NCBI RefSeq assembly: GCF_001427905.1
Contig: NZ_LMEF01000023.1
Location: 350,687 to 414,686 of the forward strand
Direction of reading: 5' to 3'
Length of the DNA: 64,000 nt
Origin: Flavobacterium sp. Root420
GTDB taxonomy: Bacteria; Bacteroidota; Bacteroidia; Flavobacteriales; Flavobacteriaceae
Position 1 is the first letter of the stretch; every line of letters starts with the position of its first letter. Positions 18,130-26,299 of the stretch are shown in pieces. The notes beneath the pieces were generated by a model. The model was not told the origin of the DNA and did no database searches. It was given only the letters and a program-made list of their open reading frames with translations. The position numbers and the translations under genes are program-made.

Positions 18130-19791
18130 TTAATTAGCTCCTGCAAAGAGCCCCCCCACATATCCCAGCGCAGATGATAAGGCCGAGTTTATGGTGATGG
18201 TAAATGCAAAAGAACCTTTGGTTATTTTATCTGTTATTATTGGATTGTCATTTTTTTGTTGGTAAAGAATCACCCCACCGCTTAGTCTTACAATCCTGTT
18301 GACCCTAAATCCTAAACCAACGTAAGGCGTACCTAAATCTCCAGTTAAAAATGTATCATAAGAATCATCACTTGGTCCTAATCTTTGAGCAAGACCAATC
18401 TGAAGACATGCTTGCTTAAGAAACTTATCCCAGCCTTTTAATTTGGAAAAAATTGCATTCCTGTTGACCGGTTTTACGTGAAAATTTACCGTCTGCAGGG
18501 CGAATGCATCATTTAATTCACTCGCATAAAGAAAACCTAAGTCCAGGTTAATAAAGGGAGTTGCCTTAGATTCCACATCAGGAACTGCATCGTAATGTGT
18601 AAGCCATTTGGTTTGTGAATATTTATTGGCTAGTACATCAGGTATCTCCGCATTAAGTGTCGAAATTATTTTTTTATTTTTTGTAATATTTTGAGAATAC
18701 TCAATCATTTGTCCAAGTAACGTAGTAATACGAGAATCAATACTTGAATCAAAATAAGGTTTATTATTCTTTTTTGTCCTGAGGCTACTCATTACGTCAA
18801 TAGATGCCTTTAATAATTCCAGCGATTCCGCATTTTGATATATATTATCTTTGTCAAGACGCTCCAGCCCAAGATTAGTAATAAATTTTACATTACCCTT
18901 AATTATCTCTGAAGAATAATTAAAACCTTGATTGCAGTTCCGTCTGTAGAACACGGTCATCTGATTTAATGTAACATCACTAAAACCTTTGATCAAAAGA
19001 TTCATGGGATCATCCAATAAACTTGCATTGCTGATATCCTTTGCATCCATTTTTTTCAAATAATAGCAAAACGGGTTCCCCAAAAATAAAGGAAGAATTT
19101 GCCTTGACGCTGATGTATAATTATCAGTCTCACCAGTAATCTCTGAGTTTGCTTTGGTTAAGCCTTTCGCATAATCCCTTAGATCGCTCTTAAAAAGATC
19201 TTGAGGTCCTACAATACGTCCACTGTCGTTGTAGAGCACTTTAACATGTTTTTGCAATACAGTAGAGAAACGTTTCACAATTGTATCAGGCACAGGTAAA
19301 ACTTCGTTCTCAAGATACAACCAGTTTATTGTCTTTTTTATATCTGCCTTAAGTGCGTTTGCAGCATTCTCACTCACATTAATTTTTTCATAAATAAAAA
19401 ATTCAAATTTATAAGGTACATTGGGATGAAGTGGACCTATTGCAGATATTGAAAAATTTTGCACGGAAAGATTCAGGTCTTCCTTGGTAATATAGGCATT
19501 AGGATCATTTTTATCTGGGAATTGAAAATAATACTTTTTGATAAATTTTTCATCAATAGTATCTGGTAGATCGATCTTATAACGTACGTGTATCCCCGAT
19601 ATAACCTTATTAGATTTAAACTTTATTTTAAAAACTTCATCGAAAGGTAATTCACTTTCAAATTCACGCTTATCTATATCATAAGTAACTACAGTTTCCT
19701 TAACCTGAGCATGAATCGGCGCTAAACTTACCAGCAACAGAGCAAAGGCAATTAAAATCCTATTTTTTCTATTATTTGATTTTTTTGACAT
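18130..19791 (-). CDS. Large exported protein, possible outer-membrane component
   Basis: The 553-residue product has a typical Sec signal peptide (basic start, hydrophobic LIAFALLLVSLAPIHA, predicted cut after AHA-like HAQ). The mature part starts with a beta-rich domain, has a helical middle and ends with about 120 residues of alternating strands with Gly-rich turns (DLGTPYVGLGFRV, RLSGGVILY). This could be a small barrel or a surface-exposed beta domain. I do not recognise the family. It is the first gene of the minus-strand cluster and its promoter should lie in 19792-19900. With the Ig-like lipoprotein and the cysteine protease it suggests an envelope or secreted complex of unknown purpose. 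Confidence 0.6.
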   Translation of the reverse strand: MSKKSNNRKNRILIAFALLLVSLAPIHAQVKETVVTYDIDKREFESELPFDEVFKIKFKSNKVISGIHVRYKIDLPDTIDEKFIKKYYFQFPDKNDPNAYITKEDLNLSVQNFSISAIGPLHPNVPYKFEFFIYEKINVSENAANALKADIKKTINWLYLENEVLPVPDTIVKRFSTVLQKHVKVLYNDSGRIVGPQDLFKSDLRDYAKGLTKANSEITGETDNYTSASRQILPLFLGNPFCYYLKKMDAKDISNASLLDDPMNLLIKGFSDVTLNQMTVFYRRNCNQGFNYSSEIIKGNVKFITNLGLERLDKDNIYQNAESLELLKASIDVMSSLRTKKNNKPYFDSSIDSRITTLLGQMIEYSQNITKNKKIISTLNAEIPDVLANKYSQTKWLTHYDAVPDVESKATPFINLDLGFLYASELNDAFALQTVNFHVKPVNRNAIFSKLKGWDKFLKQACLQIGLAQRLGPSDDSYDTFLTGDLGTPYVGLGFRVNRIVRLSGGVILYQQKNDNPIITDKITKGSFAFTITINSALSSALGYVGGLFAGAN

Positions 19792-20199
19792 AGTGCATTT
19801 ATAGGTTAAAAGGATAATACAAATAAACTACAAGCTTTATCATTCTTACAAGTTGTAAAATTGGTATTTAATTTCTTGCTAAATTTAGTCTTACTATCAA
19901 GAACTATCACAGGTATAAATACCTGTTTTTCATCAGAATTTTTATTGTAATATTTCTTAAGTATGCGATAATAATCATTTTCAATCGAAACGGACTAAAA
20001 GGGCAGCTAAGATAGCAGCACCGTTTTACTCCATGCGCATAACGGGCTGCGCTCCCCTTGCCCGCCCTTCGGGACTTATAGCACTCCATTAAACAGTACT
20101 GCTGGTTTCTTGCTTTCTTTTTTTCCGTTTTTTCTTTTGAAAACAGTTTTCGCTGGCGGATCTGAAAAAGAAACAGTATCAACCCTAAAAAACAGTACT
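19792..20199. other. Intergenic region with a GC-rich block before ssb
   Basis: About 400 bp lie between the divergent exported-protein and ssb genes. The stretch 20020-20095 is clearly richer in G and C than its surroundings and contains short hairpins such as GCCCGCCCTTCGGGA. Such leaders are often seen before the ssb/DUF932 genes of Bacteroidota elements and could be a transcription leader, a small RNA or a transfer-related site. I cannot tell which. Confidence 0.4.
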
Positions 20200-20589
20200 A
20201 TGGAAATTACAGGACGCATTACCAAAGATGCAATCCTTGCCAAAATCGGCAAAGACAAACAGGTCATCAATTTTAGCATTGCCATCAATGATGCCTACAA
20301 ACCCAAAGGCGCATCAGAAATCAAACATGTGGTTACTTACATCAACTGTGATTACTGGCTCAGCCCCGCTTTGCTTCCCTATCTTAAAAAAGGATGCCTC
20401 GTATCCCTATTTGGCCGTATTGGCCTGAGCGTTTATCTCTCGCATGAAGGCAACCCGCTGGGGTCTCTGACCTTTCATGTCAACCACCTGAAAATTTTAG
20501 CTTTTGCAAAAAAGGAGTCTGAAAATATTCCATCTGCAGTTCCCTCGCAAAACTCTTCTGATGAAGATCCCGACGATCTTCCTTTCTAA
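20200..20589 (+). CDS. ssb: Single-stranded DNA-binding protein, element type
   Basis: The 129-residue protein has an N-terminal OB-fold (MEITGRITKDAILAKI, then VINFSIAINDAY and YINCDYWLS) and a short acidic tail ending DDLPF. This is the usual C-terminal hook by which SSB recruits repair and replication proteins. The frame is open further upstream, but the ATG at 20200 starts exactly at the OB-fold and is preferred. It precedes DUF932 by 29 bp. This SSB-DUF932-RadC neighbourhood is characteristic of Bacteroidota conjugative elements, where SSB protects transferred single strands. Confidence 0.85.
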   Translation: MEITGRITKDAILAKIGKDKQVINFSIAINDAYKPKGASEIKHVVTYINCDYWLSPALLPYLKKGCLVSLFGRIGLSVYLSHEGNPLGSLTFHVNHLKILAFAKKESENIPSAVPSQNSSDEDPDDLPF

Positions 20590-20618
20590 TCAATTATTAA
20601 CTTAAAACTTTACATATC

Positions 20619-21650
20619 ATGTCACATCAAATTCATTTTAACGAGATTACACAAAAACACTCTTTCTTTTCCGTAAACCAAAAACCTTGGCATAATCTGG
20701 GTCAGCTGGTTTCTGAGTATCCTACCAGCAGTGAGGCAATTGTGCATGCAGGGCTGGACTATGAGGTTGTAAAAAAACCATTGTACACAGAAACCTCTGA
20801 GGATGGGCGTTTTTGGATTCCTGAGTACTGCGCCACAGTGCGCACCGATAACCATGACGTGCTTGGGGTGGTGGGAAAAGATTACCACATTGTACAAAAT
20901 AAAGATGCTTTTTCATTTTTTGACAGCATTGTCGGGGGAAACGGCATTCTCTATGAAACCGCAGGCGCACTTGGAAAAGGCGAGCGTATTTTTATCACCG
21001 CCAAACTGCCCGACTATATCCGTGTGGGAAAAGACGACCTAATCGAAAAATATCTCTTTTTAACCACCTCGCACGACGGGAGCGGTTCCATTACAGCCGC
21101 CTTTACACCTGTTAGAATCGTTTGTGCCAATACGCTTAATGCAGCGCTTAAAACCCAGAATAATACGGTACGAATCCGCCATACTTCCAATGCCAAGACC
21201 AGACTGGAGCAGGCACATAAAGTAATGGGAATCACTGATAATATGTCGAGTCAGTTAGAGCAGGTCTTTAATAAATGGTCAACAGTGCGTATTAGTGATA
21301 ATGAAGTAAAAAAACTCATTTCCATGGCGCTGGCACCCTCTGCGGAAGTATTGCAGAATTTGAAAAATGACGAGCTTGACGGCCTTTCGTCCTGCTTTTC
21401 CAACATTGTCGAAAATGCCTTTTCGTATGCCATGAGTGATGAAACCCAGCTTATGCCTACCACCGAAGGCACCCTCTTTGGCGCCTATAATGCCGTAACT
21501 GGTTATTTCCAGAATGTCCGCATTTACAAAGACGATGAGGCTAAATGCAAGTCCATCCTTTTGGGCGGGAATGCGCAACAGCGTTCACAGAATGCCTTTA
21601 ACCTCTGCACCGCCTTTGCTCAGAAAGGAAACGGCATACTTTCGAATTAA
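20619..21650 (+). CDS. DUF932 (phage/plasmid-like) protein
   Basis: This 343-residue protein belongs to the DUF932 / phage-plasmid-like family. The opening HSFFSVNQKPWHNLGQLV and the later VRIVCANTLNAAL segment are typical. The family is widespread on plasmids, phages and integrative elements. Its biochemical function is not known to me. It is probably co-transcribed with ssb. A strong hairpin follows its stop codon (21659-21689). Confidence 0.85.
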   Translation: MSHQIHFNEITQKHSFFSVNQKPWHNLGQLVSEYPTSSEAIVHAGLDYEVVKKPLYTETSEDGRFWIPEYCATVRTDNHDVLGVVGKDYHIVQNKDAFSFFDSIVGGNGILYETAGALGKGERIFITAKLPDYIRVGKDDLIEKYLFLTTSHDGSGSITAAFTPVRIVCANTLNAALKTQNNTVRIRHTSNAKTRLEQAHKVMGITDNMSSQLEQVFNKWSTVRISDNEVKKLISMALAPSAEVLQNLKNDELDGLSSCFSNIVENAFSYAMSDETQLMPTTEGTLFGAYNAVTGYFQNVRIYKDDEAKCKSILLGGNAQQRSQNAFNLCTAFAQKGNGILSN

Positions 21651-21658
21651 CAGCCCTA

Positions 21659-21689
21659 CAGGGACAGCGTAATAAATGCGTTGTCCCTG
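21659..21689. terminator. Hairpin after DUF932
   Basis: CAGGGACA and TGTCCCTG form an 8-bp perfect stem around about 15 bases, which can partly extend the stem. No clear T-run follows, so it may be a bidirectional terminator or an mRNA-stabilising hairpin between the convergent DUF932 and HTH genes. Confidence 0.5.
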
Positions 21690-21756
21690 ATTTGGCGCGC
21701 TGCAGACATCTGAATCTTTGACAGAGTATTATAGGATTTTAAGAAATTTAAAAAGA

Positions 21757-22032
21757 TTAGAAGGCGGTCAGGGATTCGAGCACTTCGCTTCTCTTATAGT
21801 ACCGCCTGTTTCCTAGTCCGTAGCTTTTTAGTTTTCCTTTATCAGTCCATTTCCATAAACTTGTCAGGCTGATCCTCAGCAGCTCTGCCGTTTCCTGACG
21901 GGTCAACAACAGTTCAGGATCTTCCGGTACTTTTGGATTTGTCCTTTCTGACAGTTCTTTTCGCACCGCTTCCTGAATCAATTCTTTCAATTCTTCCACA
22001 CTCAGACAGTGCAGCAATATTGTTTTTTCCAT
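21757..22032 (-). CDS. Excisionase/AlpA-like helix-turn-helix protein
   Basis: The 91-residue product has an N-terminal helical segment and a C-terminal MerR-type winged helix-turn-helix: LLTRQETAELLRISLTSLW followed by WTDKGKLKSYGLGNRRYYKRSEV. This is the pattern of the helix-turn-helix 17 (excisionase-like) family, which includes directionality factors and small regulators of mobile elements. The frame is open 21 codons further upstream, but the ATG at 22032 gives a normal-sized member. It is convergent with DUF932 and divergent from the RadC-like gene. Confidence 0.8.
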   Translation of the reverse strand: MEKTILLHCLSVEELKELIQEAVRKELSERTNPKVPEDPELLLTRQETAELLRISLTSLWKWTDKGKLKSYGLGNRRYYKRSEVLESLTAF

Positions 22033-22173
22033 AACCTTCTGATTTAAATTATCAGTACTGAAAATACAAATTCCGGCATCCTTTTCAAAATGCACTTCTT
22101 TCTTTATCGCTTAATTCCATCACAAAGTTCGGGCACAGCCGGCGGTTCGCTTTCAAAAAATTCCCCCATAAAT

Positions 22174-22190
22174 GCAGGATTCCATCCTGC
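22174..22190. terminator. Hairpin in the leader of the RadC-like gene
   Basis: GCAGGAT-TCC-ATCCTGC is a perfect 7-bp stem with a 3-base loop, followed by TTTATTGC. It lies in a GC-rich leader about 75 bp before the RadC-like start. It could be an attenuator or part of a structured leader. Confidence 0.4.
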
Positions 22191-22266
22191 TTTATTGCGT
22201 TGCTTTTTGCGCTCGCTTCTCTCTGCCCGGCATAAGCGCTGTATTAATCCTTAAATATTGGAAATC

Positions 22267-22737
22267 ATGGAAAATTTAAATCAAAACAGCAACTGGCAGA
22301 TGGTATCTGAAATTGAACTGATCTACAAAACCAAAGTCAAAACTTCAGACAGACCACAGATTAAATCCTCACGCGATGCCTATAAGATCGCAGTGGCATC
22401 CTGGGATCCCGATAAAATCGAATTTTTCGAACAGTTCAAAATCATACTGATGAATCAGGCCTATAAGGTTCTGGGAATTTACGAAGTTTCTTCCGGAGGA
22501 ATTACTGGTACAATGGTAGATCTAAGGCTGATTTTCTCGGCTGCCTTAAAAGCCAATGCCACCTGTCTTATGATGGTACATAACCATCCTTCAGGGCAGG
22601 TCAAAGCATCAGAAGCCGATAAACAAATGACCCGAAAAGTACGCGAAGCGGGAAAATTACTTGATATCACTCTTATAGATTCACTTATTATTACCCCTGA
22701 AATTTATTACTCCTTTGCAGATGATGGCGCCCTATAG
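22267..22737 (+). CDS. RadC-like JAB/MPN domain protein
   Basis: This 156-residue protein is the short, MPN-only RadC form common in mobile elements. The JAMM metal-binding set is intact: Glu in GIYEVSSGG, the motif MVHNHPSG and the downstream Asp in SEAD. Chromosomal RadC proteins have an additional N-terminal helix-hairpin-helix part that is absent here. The function of RadC is unsettled; metalloprotease-like activity is suggested only by the fold. A TTG three codons upstream also opens the frame; the ATG at 22267 is preferred. A terminator overlaps its stop codon. Confidence 0.88.
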   Translation: MENLNQNSNWQMVSEIELIYKTKVKTSDRPQIKSSRDAYKIAVASWDPDKIEFFEQFKIILMNQAYKVLGIYEVSSGGITGTMVDLRLIFSAALKANATCLMMVHNHPSGQVKASEADKQMTRKVREAGKLLDITLIDSLIITPEIYYSFADDGAL

Positions 22738-22743
22738 CGCCAT
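22724..22743 (+). terminator. Terminator of the RadC-like gene
   Basis: ATGGCGC and GCGCCAT form a 7-bp stem with a 6-base loop, directly followed by TATTTTTTAA. The stem spans the stop codon of the gene. Confidence 0.7.
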
Positions 22744-23142
22744 TATTTTTTAATGAAAGATTCTCAGGGCACCTGCCCTTAAATTTCTTAATAGGCTCCT
22801 TCAGTTTATTTCTTCTGCTTATATTATATTTACACCCTGCTGTCAAGTATATCCTCCAGAGGCTAATTTCGCATATGCAATTGTTGTAGTGAGAGGCGTT
22901 ATTCTTGAACTAATAGCATACAACATATTAAAATATATGAATAAGAATCTTAACTTCTAATCTATTTTTTATTTACCATCCGCTTTATTAATTTTTCTCC
23001 ACTTTATAGAGTAAATTAAAAAAAAATGATACGAATTTCGCATCGCTATGATTGCAGTAAATATATAATTTGTAGTTTTATTATTTACTCCATTAAATCA
23101 TCATATCTTCAGATTACTAATTCTAATATATAAACTTATTGC
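22744..23142. other. Intergenic region with a second short hairpin
   Basis: About 400 bp of AT-rich DNA before the HTH-like gene. A short hairpin AGGGC-ACCT-GCCCT lies at 22766-22779. No gene, remnant or clear promoter was recognised in the rest. Confidence 0.4.
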
Positions 23143-24273
23143 ATGAATGTTTTAATATTAACAAGACTGGAACTGTATGAAAAAGTATGGTCAACTCCAA
23201 TGGTTGTTTTAGCCAAAGAATTCAATTTATCGGATAACGGGCTAAGGAAAATATGTAAAAAGCACAACATACCTACACCCTTAATGGGGCACTGGCAGAA
23301 AATTCAATATGGAAAAATGACTACTGTCATTAAGTTGCCAAATAGAAATAAAGAAGAGCAAATTAAAATTAATATTGATCAATCAAAGTCAAGCTATTAT
23401 CAACAAGATCCGAAAATTGATCTGATTTCTAAAAATATAAAAAACAATAAGAATCTTGTATTGAAAGTTGCAGATAGAATAAGCAAACCCGATATTATAA
23501 TAATTAATACTCAGAACTACTTAAAAGAGATAAAACTAGATGACTACAGTCGCATTAAAGGGGCTGTACAGACAGGCAGAGGAATGCCAAAAATTATTGT
23601 TGCTCCAAAAAACATTTCGAGATCTTTAAGAATACTCGATAATCTTATAAAAAACTTTCGCACGTTAAACTATAAAATTGTTTTAAAAGAAGATGGGTTA
23701 ACTATCATTGCGGATGAAGAGAACGAAATGCAAATTTCTATTAGAGAAATCTGTAATTCTGTGCAAGTAGATAGTGATTTCGGATGGAAAACCAGAGAGC
23801 TTATTCCTAACGGAAAACTTGCGGTAAAAGTGGGACGATTTGGAACTTATGAATTTGTCGATTCTAAAAAAAAACTAATTGAGGATCAAATTGCAAAAAT
23901 TCTTATCAAAATTGAAAGTGATTTTTTGGCAATGCATGAAATGAGAGAGCGCAGAAAACTTGAAGAAGCAAAAAGAAAAGAATTAGAAAAAATAGAACTC
24001 ACAAAACAACTTGAAAAGGAGAGTGAATTAAATAAATTCAAACAGTTCTATAACAATGCGCACCGGTGGAAAAATTATAATGTCTTAAAAGAGTATTTTG
24101 ATTTTATAAACACTCAGCCAGACAAATCATCTCAAACAGAGGAATGGCTTAATTGGGCATCAAAGAAATTAGATTGGTATAATCCACTGACGAATACTAA
24201 AGAGGATTTTTTAGATGATGTGGATAAAGATACCTTGAATTTTAAAATAAAACATGGTATTTACCATAATTAA
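23143..24273 (+). CDS. Uncharacterised protein with HTH-like N-terminus
   Basis: The 376-residue protein begins with a segment shared by many bacterial proteins of unknown function. It opens with RLELYEKVWSTPM, then has VVLAKEFNLSDNGLRKICK, which reads as a helix-turn-helix, and then HNIPTPLMGHWQK. The central part is alpha/beta without a known motif. A Glu/Lys-rich coiled coil spans about residues 260-300, and a Trp-rich C-terminus closes the protein. No signal peptide is present. It stands alone between the RadC-like gene and the Gabija-like pair. Related proteins tend to sit in variable regions, so a regulatory or defence link is possible but unproven. Confidence 0.6.
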   Translation: MNVLILTRLELYEKVWSTPMVVLAKEFNLSDNGLRKICKKHNIPTPLMGHWQKIQYGKMTTVIKLPNRNKEEQIKINIDQSKSSYYQQDPKIDLISKNIKNNKNLVLKVADRISKPDIIIINTQNYLKEIKLDDYSRIKGAVQTGRGMPKIIVAPKNISRSLRILDNLIKNFRTLNYKIVLKEDGLTIIADEENEMQISIREICNSVQVDSDFGWKTRELIPNGKLAVKVGRFGTYEFVDSKKKLIEDQIAKILIKIESDFLAMHEMRERRKLEEAKRKELEKIELTKQLEKESELNKFKQFYNNAHRWKNYNVLKEYFDFINTQPDKSSQTEEWLNWASKKLDWYNPLTNTKEDFLDDVDKDTLNFKIKHGIYHN

Positions 24274-24409
24274 AAAGTAGAAAGAATTAAAATTTTAGTT
24301 CAGCTTACATCTTACTCAATTTGAAAGTCTTGGCTGACCATCTTTAAATTATCGCCAGTCATTGGCTTTAAAATACTTTTTATCTTCCAGAGATTTTAAA
24401 AGTTTATTT

Positions 24410-26299
24410 CTATATTTTAATTATCTCATTTTTGAGAAACCAGCCTTTGTTAATTACCGCATTTTCTAATTTATTTTGATCACTAGTGTAAGCTATTAAT
24501 GCTAAACTTTTTTCAGCTCTGGTGCAAGTTACATATAATAACCTTCGGGTGTGATCTACATTACTTTCTTCATTCTCCATCTTTTCCAGATCATTTGGCG
24601 TAAGATCTTGTACGCCCAGCAATTTTTCATAATTAAATGTAAACCCTCGTGCCGCAGAATCATCAATCACAACCATTACTCTTTCAAATTCCAATCCTTT
24701 TACTCCTTGATGAGTATCAAAAGAACCTACACTCGTTACATAATCTGAATAAGGACCTATCTGATTGAATTCAGTTTGTAAAAAATTTCCCCACGCTTCT
24801 AAACTTGATGTCTTTTGTTCTTCATCTTCCTCATCATCATGAACAAAAGTGGTAGGTTTTAGTTGGGAGTCGTTTACAAACGATTGCAAACTATTTGGAA
24901 TCTCAAATAAATTATGCTTTGCTACACATTGCAGTATATCAAAAAATGTAACCTTGCTATTGTTGTCAAATTTCAGTAAGTCGTTAACTGCTTTCCTTAC
25001 TTTTTTAAGGGGATTTATAGAAGCTTCGCTAGTTTTAAGTATATATTTATTCAATAGTGGTGAATAATTCCTCAGCAATGCCATAACAGCAATATCATCT
25101 TCTCTTTTAACAGCATCAAATAATGGCTTTACACGTTGTGAAAATAATCTTAATCCTGCAAGTTCCCCACTTCTAAGACCAGTTGACAGGCTTGTAGATT
25201 TATCCAGAGTGGAAAATAGGGCAAAAAAACCCATTCTAACAGCAGCCATGTGATGCTCTAATGTAAGAGATTTTACAAATTCTTTTGGTGTAAGCCATTT
25301 ATCATCTAAAGTAATTTTGGCCATCATTTTAGCAGCTTCGAATTCTTTTTGTTGCTTGTTTGCAGTGTCAGACGGTAAAATAAAAAGTCTAACAAATCCT
25401 TCTTCACCATCATCTCTTCCCATTTGTTCTTCTCCATCTAATCTTAAAGCATTTCCTAGCTGTATTACACGATGAGGACAACGGTGATTCATGAATTTCT
25501 TTGGCTTTTTCCAATGGTCCGGGATAATATCCCCCAGTTTAATTTTTCCATCAAGATAGATTCTTTGCATTGTGTCACCTACTAGACCAAGAGAGAAATT
25601 TCCAGTATGTGCAGATTCTAACTTAAAAAAAGCATCAATTAAATGTTTATTGGTGTCTTGACTTTCATCTATTAATAAAAAGGGGAACTTATTAACTAAC
25701 AATACCTGCATTGAAGGTTTATTACTTATAAAGTAAGCAGTTATTTCAATAACTTCATTGTGCGTTAATGAAGACTGTCCAAAATTGTCTCCATTTGGAT
25801 TATAGTTAAATTCTCTTGGTGTTTTTAAATATTCAAGTCTCTGATATGTATTTACTAGGCTTTTCTCTCTTTCATATGCTGCTTTTGTACCTGCCCTACC
25901 TTTTATTTGTTTATCTTCTAAATCCAGAATTTTTAAAGGTAAACTTGTGAGTAAATATTTTTGGATATCAGAATGAAATGAACTTATTTGTGACCAACAA
26001 AAACTATGAATTGTGGAGATATGAAATAGTGCATTTTCTTCTACCCGCGAGATAATTTCATTCCGAGCTGCTTTTGTATAGGTAATCACAGCTACTTTTT
26101 TTGATGTTCTTCTAAGAAATTCTCCATGTTTATCTCTTATTTCAAGCAAGGCATTTTTTAATGAACGTGTTTTACCTGAACCAGCTCCAGCATATAAAAA
26201 AAAGCTTTGTGGCACAGAAGGATTCAGATAGGTAGCAATTTCAATATCTACAGAATTATCTGTATCTGCTGGTGCTAGAGTTAAGGGATTTAATGTCAT
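24410..26299 (-). CDS. UvrD-like helicase of a Gabija-like pair (GajB-like)
   Basis: The 629-residue protein is a superfamily 1A helicase. Walker A is LYAGAGSGKTRSLKNAL (about residues 36-52), the DExx box appears as LLIDESQDTN, motif IV-like wording is MNHRCPHRVIQLGNAL, motif V is DTHQGVKGLEFERV and motif VI is LLYVTCTRAEKSLAL. Its ATG overlaps the stop of the upstream OLD-family gene by 4 bp (ATGA), showing tight coupling. In Gabija antiphage systems the GajB helicase is the partner of an OLD-type nuclease, GajA. This protein is longer than the roughly 500 residues of described GajB, so it may be a divergent branch. Confidence 0.82.
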   Translation of the reverse strand: MTLNPLTLAPADTDNSVDIEIATYLNPSVPQSFFLYAGAGSGKTRSLKNALLEIRDKHGEFLRRTSKKVAVITYTKAARNEIISRVEENALFHISTIHSFCWSQISSFHSDIQKYLLTSLPLKILDLEDKQIKGRAGTKAAYEREKSLVNTYQRLEYLKTPREFNYNPNGDNFGQSSLTHNEVIEITAYFISNKPSMQVLLVNKFPFLLIDESQDTNKHLIDAFFKLESAHTGNFSLGLVGDTMQRIYLDGKIKLGDIIPDHWKKPKKFMNHRCPHRVIQLGNALRLDGEEQMGRDDGEEGFVRLFILPSDTANKQQKEFEAAKMMAKITLDDKWLTPKEFVKSLTLEHHMAAVRMGFFALFSTLDKSTSLSTGLRSGELAGLRLFSQRVKPLFDAVKREDDIAVMALLRNYSPLLNKYILKTSEASINPLKKVRKAVNDLLKFDNNSKVTFFDILQCVAKHNLFEIPNSLQSFVNDSQLKPTTFVHDDEEDEEQKTSSLEAWGNFLQTEFNQIGPYSDYVTSVGSFDTHQGVKGLEFERVMVVIDDSAARGFTFNYEKLLGVQDLTPNDLEKMENEESNVDHTRRLLYVTCTRAEKSLALIAYTSDQNKLENAVINKGWFLKNEIIKI

